A stretch of DNA of 64,000 nt from Dichomitus squalens LYAD-421 SS1 (lineage: Eukaryota; Basidiomycota; Agaricomycetes; Polyporales; Polyporaceae): assembly GCF_000275845.1 (NCBI RefSeq), contig NW_006766929.1:145323-209322 (forward strand), given 5' to 3'. The notes under the pieces were generated by a model that was given only the letters and a program-made list of their open reading frames with translations, made no database searches and was not told the origin of the DNA. Of this stretch, positions 21,201-32,391 are shown one piece after another. Positions within the stretch are counted from its first letter, which is position 1, and each line of letters starts with the position of its first letter. The translations under genes and the position numbers were made by a program.

Positions 21201-23293
21201 GTTGCACCGAACAGTGTGTATTCGCGTATTTAGTCCCGCAGACTGCCTTGACAGAGATGGTGCGAGAGCATTCTCTAGGAGTGCGCCGTAGTGCCACGGA
21301 TTTGCGACGGACTAGACACCTACTCGACCATGGTATGCGTATAGATCCACATAGGCCGCTGTAGTCGATAGCAGAATGAAAGCAGACGGATGAAGGATGA
21401 AGTCGTCGAATGCTCTTGTCATCTCGCGGGGAGAGACAGGCGAAGAAGCATGCACAGTGAGGGATCCGGGATCCAGAAGTCATAGTACAGGTAGATTATG
21501 GGCGGAAAGCGCGATACGATACAATACAATGTATGGTCTGGGGAATAGGAAGGGAATGGTTTCGAACACAACGAAAACGTACACCAACAGCCGGAGCCTA
21601 GACATCGAGGCCCAGCAGGGAGGTCTCATCTGGCCGCGGTGTCCGTCTTTGTTCTCCGGGAGGATTGCGGACGCCGCCCCCGACCATAGCGCGAAAAGAC
21701 GATAGAGTACATCAACATACACTTACCGTCCGTCGATTGTTCGTCCTCGTCTGCATTCTGTGGCGTTGATCCCTCGGGAGGAAGTATCGCATTTTAAGTA
21801 GAGTGAGATGAATCCGCGGATCCACAAAGAGAAGGTCTACAGGGAGCTTTGGGGATAGAGGTATGTCGAACAGGGAGAGCCACAATGACTTGCCGATGGT
21901 CGATGACGGGGCAGATCGACGAGAAGTACTGTTGGAAGGGTCATTGTATAGGAGCAGCAGAAGTCTTTCAGCAAGCAAGCGGACAAGGAAAGGATATGCA
22001 GGCAGGTCAGTGGGAGCAGAGGGCGAAGTCGTAGCCAAATGAGACGTTCGAGCGCACCGGTGGCGCGAAGCCGGCGTCTTGCTCGCCGTCCCGACTGCCC
22101 ATGGTCGCTTCGACGTCCGTAAACCATGATGAATCGGCTCGTATGCGACCATCGTACACTTCTGCCTGTCCGACTCTCTGGGACATGCGCTGAATGGAGG
22201 TAGGCCCGAATCGTCTTTTGCCATCCTCTCCATGGCGCACCCGCGCTTACACACTCACACAATAGCTCGTCGTCTCCTCGAGGGTTTCTAGGGAACTCGA
22301 CCCAAGCACCTCTGGTCTTCACGTGCGATTTCTGGCTTCATGTCCGGGACGGTCGCAGCCTCTCGCACGTCTTTGTGCTTACCGTCCTGGTTCCGGGGCA
22401 AAGGCGGCCTAATGGTAGATGGTGCTAAAAAGGGCCGAGATATATGCGTCCGTATCGTCTATGGTATGTTTCCTCCGCCGATCGAGAGGATACATGCAGT
22501 CTGTCCGTCTGTCCGAACACTGGGGTCGCGATAGTGATCGATGGCCACTGAAGACAAGACTGGTCTGTATCATCATACCTTCCTGCTGTCTAGCGCCGCG
22601 ACGAGATACTCAGCTAATGTTCGTGGCACCCATGTTCTCGGCCATAAATTGCAGCTCGCTGCGAACCGCTATTCATACTGTGTCTGACGGTTATCAGCAT
22701 CTGGAGCGCCTCGACAGGGTGCTCTCTAACACCAGTGAGTTTGCCCAAATTAGAAAGGCAATTGATGGCATCGTCAACACGACCTTGTTTGAGAGCCTTG
22801 GTGTTGTTGCTGCTCCCGACTTGTATCCTGGTCGTGGGATTAGAACATCCGTGTGCACGATGGCGCGTCTGCTCCTTGTGACATCGAAAGATTCGAAATT
22901 ATTGTTCGATGCCGCCCGAGCCCACGCTGACGCCAATCCCATAGACATGAGGACACTGCTATGCCTGGCTACCGCTCCGACCTAGAAGATCAACATATCC
23001 ATAAGTGGACACCGTGAGAGGTTGGAAGCCTCGAGGTCTGCCCGACCACAGCCTCGTGTGCAGTCAATTCTCTCCGCCGCAAGTATAAGTCCAATGTTGT
23101 CTACTACTCCTGTCGCCAGCCCATCGCCCATCGCCGAACGGCTCATACCTCAACCTCGCTGCCTGCTCTCAAGAGGGGACCCATCCTCATGAGAAGCCGC
23201 ATCACCGGTTCGTTCTGTCATACAGTGCCTTGTCAGGATCAGCTAACAACAAGAAAGAATAGTGACCGCTTTTGTGGAATTCCCGACGGTATC
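21201..23293. other. Region between HET B and HET C
   Basis: About 2.1 kb. The left part to about 22.0 kb is the duplicated 3' flank shared with HET D (31.1-31.8 kb). The rest has open frames on both strands, including a plus-strand frame of 188 codons at 22419-22985, without motifs or homology I recognise. Immediately before HET C the sequence CGACGGTATCATGCGAG is shared with HET A. Confidence 0.45.
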
Positions 23294-25570
23294 ATGCGAG
23301 TTCTCGACACAGAAACCGGCCAGTTCGTAGAGATCGACCATCTAACAACGAAGTACGCGATCTTGTCGCATACCTGGGACCATCAGAATGGAGAGCAGAC
23401 GTACGCAGAGCTGAAGAGGATCCAGGATCGCTACATCCTGCGACCTGGGGCACGTCCTCAGAACAATGCTCTCCATCGACAGGACAATTCGTTCTCTGCT
23501 GCCACCTCCCCAGACAGCCCATCCTCTCCAACCCCAGCTACTAGCTGCGCTCCGTTCCCCGCAGCCCGAGAGGCTGCTTCTACGACAACACTTCCGAACG
23601 AGCGTACGGCGCTCCTCGCTGGTGGTGTCGGCCAGACGGAGGGACGACTTGAAGACAATGCTTACCATCACGATGCCCCACAGTCGCGCCTAAGCGGCCC
23701 TTGGCAAAGGCTTCTGCAATTCCTCCGTCTCATCATCCGTTCCGCAGCGCGCGTCGTCAAACTACTGGGAGATGGCCCGCCAGCCGACTCGATATCAACT
23801 GCTCCGGAGCCAGTCCTCGCCCCTGTTGTCGTCCACGACACCTCGGCTCCTCCTGTTGAGGAGTCCTCCTCACCTCCGCCGGCTTCGTCTCCCACTAGCC
23901 CTGTCCCGGATGTTCCTACGTGCATATGGGACGACCCGGAGCTGTCGCCGAAAATCAAGATGGCGTGTGCGGTCGCACGCGAGGCAGGCTACTGGTACAT
24001 TTGGATAGACTCGTGTTGCATCGACAAGGCGAGCAGCTCCGAGCTCTCCGAGGCGATCAATTCGATGTATATGTGGTATGGGGACTCGACCATCTGCTAC
24101 GCCTACCTTGCCGATGTCCCCCCTGGCGAGACGCCTCATTCTGAGCAATCCTCTTTTCGCAAGAGCCGATGGTTCACACGCGGATGGACACTCCAGGAGC
24201 TCATCGCACCCGGTCGATTGATCTTCCTCTCCGCTGACTGGGAAACCATTGGGTCTAAGGACGATCTTGTCGATGTGCTTGAGGAGACGACGGGCGTCGA
24301 TCGAGACGCCCTACTGTTCAGGACAGAGCTAGACCAATTCTCCATTGCCCGACGCTTTTCGTGGGCAACAGGGCGACGGACGGAGAGGGTGGAAGACCAA
24401 GCATACGCGTTGATGGGAATCTTTGACATCAATATGCCCACCCTCTACGGCGAGGGTGAGCGTGCATTTCGACGGCTACAGGAGGAGATCATGCGACGTA
24501 CACCCGACCAGAGCCTCTTGGCTTGGGGCGGTGTCTGGAAGCACTCCTCTGATGTCAATGAAGCGCTCGACGATGTCCCTTTTGTACCCAAACCCAAGAG
24601 ATATCACATTGCGGACGACTCTTCGTTTACTGCTTCCCTCAATAAGTTCGAGGATGCCAGTACCATCAGGAGTATCCCCCACCACGATGTTTGCCGCCGT
24701 CTGCATCTGTTAGATCTTCCCCCGACCGACTATACCTTCACATCGTGCGGCATCCGTACGCAGCTACCCGTCGTACCCTTCTCTGCCATCATTCATCCGG
24801 ACGCAACACCCGTTCCCCATGGTGACAGCGATACTGTGTCCCACTGGTACCTGGCTATGCTTGGCTGCGAAGATGATCGTTATCCTGAGCATCTTCTTGG
24901 GAGAGTTTGTCGCATAACACCGTCCAAGTCTGGCATCGACCTGCTATACGCTGGGTGTATTGAGCCCTCGGTGCAAGCATCACCCGGGCATGATGACGAT
25001 GGCCCAGGTATGCTCGCGTTATCACCGGCTGTCGTCGAACGCAGTGCGCCACACATAGAGCTCCGGACCGTCTACATATCTCACCCCGCCCGCCGATTTA
25101 GGAACTCGCCGATATTCCAGACTCAATTTGAACCTCATGACAGCATCTATATGCGACTGTCCGCTGCGAGTATGATTGCTCTCCGCGCCGAGAAGTACAC
25201 GCCCAGCCTCCGAGGACCTGATCAGGCTCATCCGACGACGCACCGGCTCACATTGTTTCACGACGACCACACTATTGCCATCGAATGCACCCATACCCTT
25301 GAGGACGATGGGCGCGAGTGGACGATACGTACGCATATAGAGACGTCAGAGGGCCTTCCACCACATGCCGGTTCGACGGCAATATCCAGCCAGATAACTT
25401 GGTCCGATTCGATCGTATGGCGTGTATGGCCCTGCCGTGAACAAGCTACTCTGCGTATAGGGAGGAAGATGCTCATTATCAAAATTGGCCTGGAGCTCGT
25501 TGGAAAGTCGCGGTATTCGTTAGGGGTCGAGATACATCCGCTGCAATCAAAGAGGCGCCAGGTCCGGTGA
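23294..25570 (+). CDS. HET-domain protein C, intact
   Basis: Uninterrupted 758-codon frame from the conserved ATG. N-terminal HET half: MRVLDTETGQFVEIDH, YAILSHTWDHQNGEQTY. Insert of about 158 residues, closely related to that of HET A (NERTALLAGGVG; RLLQFLRLIIRSAARVVKLLG). HET core from residue 211: IWDDPELSPKIKMACAVARE, IWIDSCCIDKASSSELSEAI, CYAYLADVPPGE, SRWFTRGWTLQELIAPG. Then RVEDQAYALMGIFDINMPTLYGEG and a C-terminal region of about 300 residues shared by all six copies (YGIRTQLPV-like SCGIRTQLPV, SHWYLAMLGCE, ELRTVYISHPARR, PDQAHPTTHRLTLFHDDHTI). No intron is needed. The frame stays open upstream to 23189 but that part is not conserved. Inferred role: allorecognition or cell-death effector; HET is the only recognised domain. 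Confidence 0.85.
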   Translation: MRVLDTETGQFVEIDHLTTKYAILSHTWDHQNGEQTYAELKRIQDRYILRPGARPQNNALHRQDNSFSAATSPDSPSSPTPATSCAPFPAAREAASTTTLPNERTALLAGGVGQTEGRLEDNAYHHDAPQSRLSGPWQRLLQFLRLIIRSAARVVKLLGDGPPADSISTAPEPVLAPVVVHDTSAPPVEESSSPPPASSPTSPVPDVPTCIWDDPELSPKIKMACAVAREAGYWYIWIDSCCIDKASSSELSEAINSMYMWYGDSTICYAYLADVPPGETPHSEQSSFRKSRWFTRGWTLQELIAPGRLIFLSADWETIGSKDDLVDVLEETTGVDRDALLFRTELDQFSIARRFSWATGRRTERVEDQAYALMGIFDINMPTLYGEGERAFRRLQEEIMRRTPDQSLLAWGGVWKHSSDVNEALDDVPFVPKPKRYHIADDSSFTASLNKFEDASTIRSIPHHDVCRRLHLLDLPPTDYTFTSCGIRTQLPVVPFSAIIHPDATPVPHGDSDTVSHWYLAMLGCEDDRYPEHLLGRVCRITPSKSGIDLLYAGCIEPSVQASPGHDDDGPGMLALSPAVVERSAPHIELRTVYISHPARRFRNSPIFQTQFEPHDSIYMRLSAASMIALRAEKYTPSLRGPDQAHPTTHRLTLFHDDHTIAIECTHTLEDDGREWTIRTHIETSEGLPPHAGSTAISSQITWSDSIVWRVWPCREQATLRIGRKMLIIKIGLELVGKSRYSLGVEIHPLQSKRRQVR

Positions 25571-25984
25571 CCAGTCGAATGTGAGTGTGCAGAGCGGTGG
25601 AGCGAAGAACAATAGTACAAGGTGAGCTCTAGTGGGGGCGAGGACCCGAGCGACGACTCGCATGCTCATCATTATGAAACGAATGACAGGTAATCGAGTA
25701 CAGGGATGAGGTCAATGACGCCAACGCGGAGTGGCCACTAGACATCTGGAGAACGGTGAAGACGGCGATTCGCTTTGATGGGGCTGGATTGGATTCTTTT
25801 GCGAAGCTCGTCTCGGCCTTCGTTACACAATTTTAATCCACGAAAGCTTGGACTGGAATTTATTCAGGTACAATACATGGTTTCTGACTCTCATTCCATA
25901 GTCGTCAATATATCAGCCGTATTTTACGTGGACAGTTGGCGCGTGCCGGTAGCGTGGATGAAGGACGAGGAAGAGCCCATAGAC
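25571..25984. other. 3' flank of HET C
   Basis: Shares short lines with the 3' flank of HET A (GAGGACCCGAGCGACGACT), then leads into the oxidase relic. No gene. Confidence 0.5.
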
Positions 25985-26560
25985 GGAATCTCGCGCGACT
26001 CGCCGCGTCGCACCATGTCTTGAGCGCGGAGTTGAGATCCGCCCCATGCGCGTGTCACACGCGGCCCGGATCGTGCTGTGGAAGTGCTCTGCGTCCTCCT
26101 AGTACAGGTACGACGGGGTCAGGCCCGAGCCGCACCCGAACCACCACACAATGAGCTTCCCGGGCTTGTCATGTGCGGCCTTGGTCGACTACGCGGTAAA
26201 CTAGCAATAACTTGCTTGGACGGTGGGCGCGTGCAGTTTGCACGGGCGGGCGAGGGGGGAGAGCCTTGTTACAAAGAAGGGCACGGCGGTCTAGACATTG
26301 TAAAGAGGAATGGTGTGCGCACATCTGCTTGATCACTGGGGGAGGGAGCATACCGTACACAACGGAGATTTTTACCTCCGCCCTCTTCAGAAACGTCTCC
26401 TGAGGGATGGGGGAGGACCTGCAACGCGCACAAGAGCCCGCGACGGCCGAAGCGGTGGAGCGAAGAGTCGCCCTTGAAGGACAGTCCTCAAGTCGCGCTT
26501 CTCGAACACGCCGACGATGTTGTCCTAGAGCTTTGAGATGTACTTCCCGATGTGGCCATG
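25985..26560 (-). pseudogene. Coproporphyrinogen III oxidase relic 2
   Basis: Shorter than relic 1: it corresponds to the N-terminal two thirds of the intact gene. Nucleotide lines such as CGGCCCGGATCGTGCTGTG and GTACAGGTACGACGGGGTCA match the intact gene with point changes and stops. The C-terminal third is missing. On the N-terminal side it is followed by a Glo3 relic, in the same arrangement as relic 1. Confidence 0.8.
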
Positions 26561-26639
26561 GAATGTCCCAGGCGGATCATGAGGCGGATGAGCGCGGTAG
26601 TGTAGATATAAGTGTACATAGATATACTTGTGGATGGGA

Positions 26640-27030
26640 GGCGGATGCGCCGAGAAATGCGTCGGCTGGAGACAGGGCATATCCTCCTCCTCTCGCACTG
26701 AGTACTGGTTAGAGGGACCAGACTGCGAGTCCTGTAACGAGTAGGGCGTGCCTCCGCTTCCGCGTTCGCCTTCGGGCCGTACGAGCTACGTACGAGGCCT
26801 AAGCCGGACGATATCACCTTCTGGTTGCCGAACCTCTCGCGGGCGTACGTAGGCACATCTTCCGAGGCCGCAGCGCTATTCGTGCAGAGCGGGTGTGCGA
26901 TACATCTGTTCATAATGTCTGGTCTATTAGTTGCCGCCATCCGGAACCATAAGACGCACCACGTTCACCCTCTACAACTCGAACACCCGCTCGGTCTCGG
27001 CTTTTGTGGGGTCGGACATGTTCGCGAACG
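26640..27030 (-). pseudogene. Glo3 relic 2 (exon 5 plus exon 1 pieces)
   Basis: On the complement, exon-5 sequence (SAAASEDVPTYARERFGNQK) can be read near 26820-26880, followed to the right, after about 100 bp, by the first-exon/start region of Glo3 (CGGCTTTTGTGGGGTCGGAC near 27000, identical to 12975-12994). Exons 2-4 are missing between them. Relic 2 thus preserves both ends of Glo3 and shows that the duplicated block began as a copy of the Glo3/HET A neighbourhood. Confidence 0.75.
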
Positions 27031-28540
27031 GAGTGGGTGCGAGGAGAAGGGGATGAGTCAAGACGCGAGACGACGCGAGACTCCGAGCCAAAAACGGTTG
27101 CCGGCCACGTGGAGGACATGTCTCATCCGATGCCTCCGTGTCCAGTTACATTCCTCTACCAATCCTGGCCAGTGTCTAGTCGCGCGGTTCTGCTTCTATA
27201 TCAATCTCAGACTTGTGTCTGTCACATGCATCAACGTGCAGCAGCGTCTGCGGCAATGAGGCTAGGAGGCGGAACTCAGAAACACTCGAGGCAGGCCCGA
27301 GAATGACAAGGTTCCTCATAGCAAGACATCCATGCATAATCCCAAAATTTCATGCTGAAGGCATAGCCGCACCATGTTTTCACCAGTACGCCCTTGCCGT
27401 GTCAGAAGGAGCGATCGACTGACCTCGTTCTAGTGGAAGAATCTAAGCCGCTGCCTGAGTATGGTCTCGCACCGCCGGCGGTGCAACCAATGCGATGCGG
27501 TGGCACAGAGCCTTGGTTAATTTGACAGTATGCAGTCGTCCGCGACCCATGTGAAGTCTTGCGAATGTTTGTCAGGCCTGCAGCTGGGTCGAAGCTCGGC
27601 AGACGTGCCATGTCCTTGGTCACCTTGCCTCCTTGGGGCCCGTCGCGCTTCTAGAGGACCTAAAGGACCGTCCCATTGGGAGTCGTGCTAGCACGCCCAT
27701 GTCGTGCGCGCATGGTATCCGGCCCGCATAACGGATCGTCTCAATTGGGCGGAGCGCGCCATACAAACGCGAGCCCGACTACCGCAAAGTTGCTCTACCG
27801 TGAGTACCAATCCAGTCTTGGCACGCGCCTTCGGACATATTGCCATGTATATCTTACTTCGACGGTGTCCGCGAAGCACCCTCACTGCCGAAGCTGTCAC
27901 TGATGTCCTGCCACACCGGTATTGATCAAACTCCGAGTCTGCAGTATTTGAAAGCACCATGCGGTCCACGCGCGCGTTTCCTTGCTTCCCAAGTCCACCG
28001 CACCACGTGTGCATCGGAGTGACCGTTGCGCGACGGTACCACTCCTAATGTGCAGACAGGTGAGCGAACAATATTACTCAAAATGAGCGAGGCAATTGCT
28101 TTATAGGAAGGCACGATGAGCTTCGGCGTTGTCACATACAAGGTATGACGGCCTTGTCCGACGTCAAGCAAAGTAAGTGCTGACCGAAAGGCATGAGGTG
28201 CGGGCATCCAACCGGTTTGAAAGCAGGAGAAGCGGCCGCCATGATGTCCATCATGAGGCCTGCAGTCGTGACAAATTGCTCGCTCCTCGCAGCGGCGTGT
28301 GCCCCGACAGTCTTACCCACGAACCTACCGCTGCTCCCTGTCTCTCCTGTCTCATACTTGATCATCCTCACCCCATCGAGGTCGAACGGATAGACGTCTC
28401 CCCCTCGTCTATAATTATCCCCTTGTGACCCAATTCTCCCGAGAGGGTTACTTTCCACGGTCAGTACCATTCTATCTGTCCTTGTTCTGCTCTGCTGACT
28501 GCTATTTCTGGGTGATATTCGGAAAAACCTAGACTACATC
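27031..28540. other. Upstream region of HET D, duplicated
   Basis: Counterpart of 17.7-18.7 kb and longer by about 0.5 kb. Early on it also resembles the Glo3/HET A spacer (GCCGGCCACGTGGA here, GCGGGCCACGTGGA near 13103). Short frames only. Confidence 0.5.
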
Positions 28541-28807
28541 ATGCGAGTTCTTGACACGTATACCGGACAGTTCGTCCATATAGATCCTCAGGACCAAGTA
28601 TTGGCCATACTGTCGCACACCTGGGACCCCGATAATGGCGAGCAGACGTTTCAAGAACTGCAGGAGATCCAGAAACGATACATTTCGGAGCGTGGCGCTT
28701 CTTCGCAGAGAGTCTTCCACCGCCAGCCCAATTCTTCGTCTACCGCCGTACCAAAGGGTGGAGTATCCCGTACACCCTCCCCCTCCTTAGCGGGCGCGTC
28801 TATATCT

Positions 28808-28865
<58 letters not shown>

Positions 28866-30847
28866 TGTTGTTGTCGATAGATGCCTCCATCGCGCGCCTC
28901 AACGAGCAAATAGCCCTACTCGCTGAACGTGTCAGCCTCACCGAACGACGCACTGGCGTCTCTCCGGAGACTCCTCGCGCGGTGGGAGCTGTCCCCCCAC
29001 TTAACCCTGTAGTCGGCCAACGCCATTCACCTCTGTCTGCCAGCGCCTTACCAGAGCCTGGGACGTCTGAAATCGACATGCCTGAGGCCGCGAATCCGTC
29101 TGTGAGCTGGGGGGCTCCCTTACCACCACTGTCCCCAGAATCTTCCACAAAAAGTCGTACGCAGACGTCTCTGTCTCCGATATGGGACGATCCGGACCTG
29201 TCCCCCAAGATCAAGATGGCCTGTAAGGTCGCGCGGGAGACGGGCTTCCGCTACCTCTGGATAGACTCGTGCTGTATCAACAGGGAAAGCAGCTCCGAGC
29301 TCTCCGAGGCCATCAATTCGATGTATGCGTGGTACGGGGACGCAGACGTTTGCTATGCGTATCTGGCCGATGTCCCCCCCGGCGCGACACCTCAATCTCG
29401 GTTTTTCCGCGAGAGCCGATGGTTCACGCGCGGATGGACACTCCAGGAGCTCATCGCACCTGACGATCTGATTTTTCTCAACGCCGATTGGGAAATCATT
29501 GGGTGGAAGGACGACCTCGTTGACGTACTCGAGAAGACGACTGGTATCGATCGACGCGCCCTGCTGCATGAGACAGAGCTGGAGAAATTCTCTGTTGCTC
29601 AACGGTTCTCGTGGGCCTCAATGCGAGAGACGGAGAGGGTGGAAGACCGAGCGTATTCGTTGATGGGAATCTTCGACATCAACATGCCTATCCTCTACGG
29701 CGAGGGTGAGCGTGCGCTGCGACGGCTACAAGAGGAGATCTTGCGGCGAACACCGGATCAGAGTCTCTTCGCTTGGGGCAGCGCTTGGGGGCCCTCTTTG
29801 GAGGTCCATGAAGAGCTCGACGACGCCACTTCTGCAGACCATGCCAAGGCATATGAATGTGTGGCACACCATCCGAGCTACGAGTCCTTGATCGCTGTTT
29901 CTCTTAGTTCGTTCCTGGACGCTAGTACCATCACGAGTGTCCATTACGACGAAGTCCGCCGTCGCCTCCAGCTCTCTGGTCTTTCCCCGACGGAGTATAC
30001 CTCCACGCCGTACGGCATCCGCACACAGCTACCCGTCTTACCCCTCTCTGCTATTCTTCATCCAGACGAGACAAAGGTCCCCGACGATCACCCCATGTCC
30101 CATTGGAATCTCGCCATACTTGGCTGTGAACACGGTGATCATCCCGGACACCTTCTTGGGAGAGTGTGTCGCATACCACCTTCCGAGTCAGGCGTCGACC
30201 TTCTTTATGCCGGATGGATCAGAGTCGTCCGTGAAGGACGATATCTCGGCTTCTTTGAAGGCCCAGATATGCTCGCGTTGTCGCCGGCCACTGTCGAACG
30301 CTGCCGTTCACAGATAGTGGTCAGGACTGTCTACATATCTCATCCCGCCCGCCGATATAGGGACCCAGAGGAGAAGGACCCAGACGATGACCGGCCCCAT
30401 GGCAGTATCTTCCTGCGACTGTCACGGGAGACTCGTGATGCTCTCTGCGCCCAGCAGTACACCACCAGTCTCCGACGTCCTGATCAGGCTCATCCGACAA
30501 CGCACCGGCTCACATTGTCCCACCACGACCACACTGTCTCCATCGAGTACGACCATACGCTCGAAGATGGCGGGAAACGTCTGACGATGCGTGCACGTGT
30601 GGAGGTTTCGGGAGGCCTCGGACCATCCCCCCATGACGTCCTTTCGACACAGTCTCCAAGCGAAGTGAGTTGGTCCGACACGCCGCCATGGTTCACAACT
30701 CGCCGTGACAGAGAAGTTACTGTACGCGCAGGGGAGAAGGAGTTCACTGTCACACTTGGCCTGACGTTCCTCAGACCATCGTGGTACGCCATACAGGTCG
30801 GAATGGATCGCCACTCGGACGACGCCTCAATCGTGGGGAGTCAATAG
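28541..30847 (+). CDS. HET-domain protein D, intact, with poly-Ser insert
   Basis: Single 768-codon frame from the conserved ATG (MRVLDTYTGQFVHIDP). The insert between the two HET halves (about residues 52-213) has a pure run of 18 TCG serine codons, then LLLSIDASIARLNEQIALLAERVS, a heptad-like, probably coiled-coil segment that HET B also has (SADASIAFLIEEVALLSDRVS). HET core from residue 214: IWDDPDLSPKIKMACKVARE, LWIDSCCINRESSSELSEAI, SRWFTRGWTLQELIAPD. Conserved C-terminal region to the end: YGIRTQLPVLPLSAILHPDE, HWNLAILGCEHGDHPGHLLG, VRTVYISHPARR, PDQAHPTTHRLTLSHHDHTV. Closest to the broken HET B. The cell-death or incompatibility role is inferred from the domain. Confidence 0.85.
28811..28864 (+). 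repeat. (TCG)18 microsatellite coding poly-Ser
   Basis: Fifty-four bases of perfect TCG repeat inside HET D, followed by TTG TTG TTG TCG. Perfect triplet runs of this length are prone to slippage, so the Ser count is likely to vary between strains. Confidence 0.95.
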
Positions 30848-32391
30848 GGAGATCCTGAAGATGCGCCCGGTCCGGTGGGCCAGTCGAGTACGAGCGTGCA
30901 GGGCAGTGGAGTGGAACACCAGGCAAGCCCCGGCGTGGTCGCGGAGCAGGGTGATGACTCGTATCCTCCTGTCATTCAGTCTGAAAAGACGGCATGACGT
31001 CTGGAGACGGTGGAGACGACGTATCGCCTTGATCAAGTCTGGGTATCTTCTCCGCGATGGCCTTCTCGGTTTCCAATGTACGATTCTTAGGTTACGGGCT
31101 TGACCTTCGCAGAGATGGTGTACGTACCGATATTCTCATAGCACGAGCGTAGATTACGCTGGACATCAATCATGTCTTTAGTTGTCATCAGTTCATCAGG
31201 CCTTATTCACGGAGATATTGCTTAGCATCCTCTGGAAATGCGCCATAGCACCGGGAATAGCGGCTGACCGGACGCCTACTCGACTGAGCATGGTGTCCGC
31301 GCAGATACACAAAAAGGCGCGATAGTCAGTAGCACAAAGGAAGAAGCCGCATGAAGTCGTCTAGGACTCTGATTATTACGTGGAGGGAAGAAACAGACAA
31401 AGCAGCATGTACAGAGCGAGAGTTCCTGTCATGGTAGGATCCAAGAGTCATAGTATAGGTAGCTGACGGGCGGAGAGCAGGATGCGATTTAAATAGAATA
31501 TGGTCTGGAGTGGATTAATTCTCTCTTGCAAGGCCCTCTGAAAAAATTGTCGTGGGTAGGGCAGTGGGGATTGAATCCCAGTCCACAAAGGGAAGAAGCT
31601 AAGAGGTACATAGAGGGGCATGTCGACCAGGTCCATGACGGCGTGGATCGGTGAAAAGCACTGTCAAGAGTCTGTGACCACAGACAGAAAAGGTCGTTGA
31701 GTAGGCAATGAGATAAGACAGCGATAGGCAGGGCGGTGAGTGGGAGCAATAGGCGAAGTAAATTCGTAGCTGAATTAGTCTTATACGACCGCTCGTTTCG
31801 CCGCGCGCTTGAGGCCAGGGGCGCTTATGGAAGACCGCTTTCTGTATCTCGAGCACCATCCCCTGATTTTGCTCAAACTTGGCAGGAACACACTGGAGAT
31901 CATTCATAGGTTGCTGGCCGCCTTCGAGTGAGTGAGCAAGGTGTACCGCTATGGGCGCCCCACTGTCGGTACGTGGCCGCTCGACGGAATCAACACGGTC
32001 TTGCACAATGCACTACATCCTTATGGCATGTCCTCATCAGACGTAGACAGGGATCGCGCTGACTTTTGACGTAGTCTATGCAGACGTCCTATTGGTAAAC
32101 GACCAAGAGGCGCGCTGTGAGGCGGTGCCTGTTGAACGGTTCGGGTTACCTGGTGACCCTATGTACGTTAAGCAGTCGTCTCGCCCACCCAACTACCCAA
32201 TTTCGTCCGTGCTCGTCATATCTGGGACACTATCGCACAGCTATATGTTCCTCGCCAGTACCCCTACCATTTTGGCCGAACCTCCCCACAGGCTCATCGC
32301 GACCGGTTCGTCTCAGGTACTTCGCATCATGCAGCTCCGCTGACGCCCAATCCGCGAAATCGTATACAGGGACGTCCCTGAATGAAACAAT
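30848..32391. other. 3' flank of HET D and promoter of HET E
   Basis: The first kilobase is the duplicated flank shared with HET B (for example AAGAGTCATAGTATAGGTAG here, AGAAGTCATAGTACAGGTAG near 21475). The remainder up to HET E has no recognised feature. Confidence 0.5.

Larger units (their letters stand above)
13260..22000. repeat. Segmental duplication, unit I (approximate ends)
   Basis: Contains in order HET A, a coproporphyrinogen-oxidase relic, a Glo3 relic, HET B and a characteristic 3' flank. The same order recurs in unit II. Start-to-start distances are 10,034 bp for A to C and 9,823 bp for B to D. Flanks match too: the 3' flank of A and that of C both carry GAGGACCCGAGCGACGACT, and the flank of B (21.2-22.0 kb) resembles that of D (31.1-31.8 kb). 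Ends are estimated by eye. Confidence 0.8.
23294..32000. repeat. Segmental duplication, unit II (approximate ends)
   Basis: Second copy of the HET / oxidase relic / Glo3 relic / HET / 3' flank block. HET C here corresponds to HET A and HET D to HET B. The HET genes of this unit are open, whereas both in unit I carry stops. Confidence 0.8.

Noticed and set aside
22419..22985. 188-codon plus-strand frame between HET B and HET C
   Set aside because: No domain, no duplicated counterpart before HET E that I could see, and the frame is plausible by chance at this base composition.
31550..31585. Possible tRNA T-arm (GGGGATTGAATCCCAG)
   Set aside because: No acceptor stem, D-arm or anticodon arm can be folded around it, and the duplicated counterpart near 21.8 kb does not keep it.
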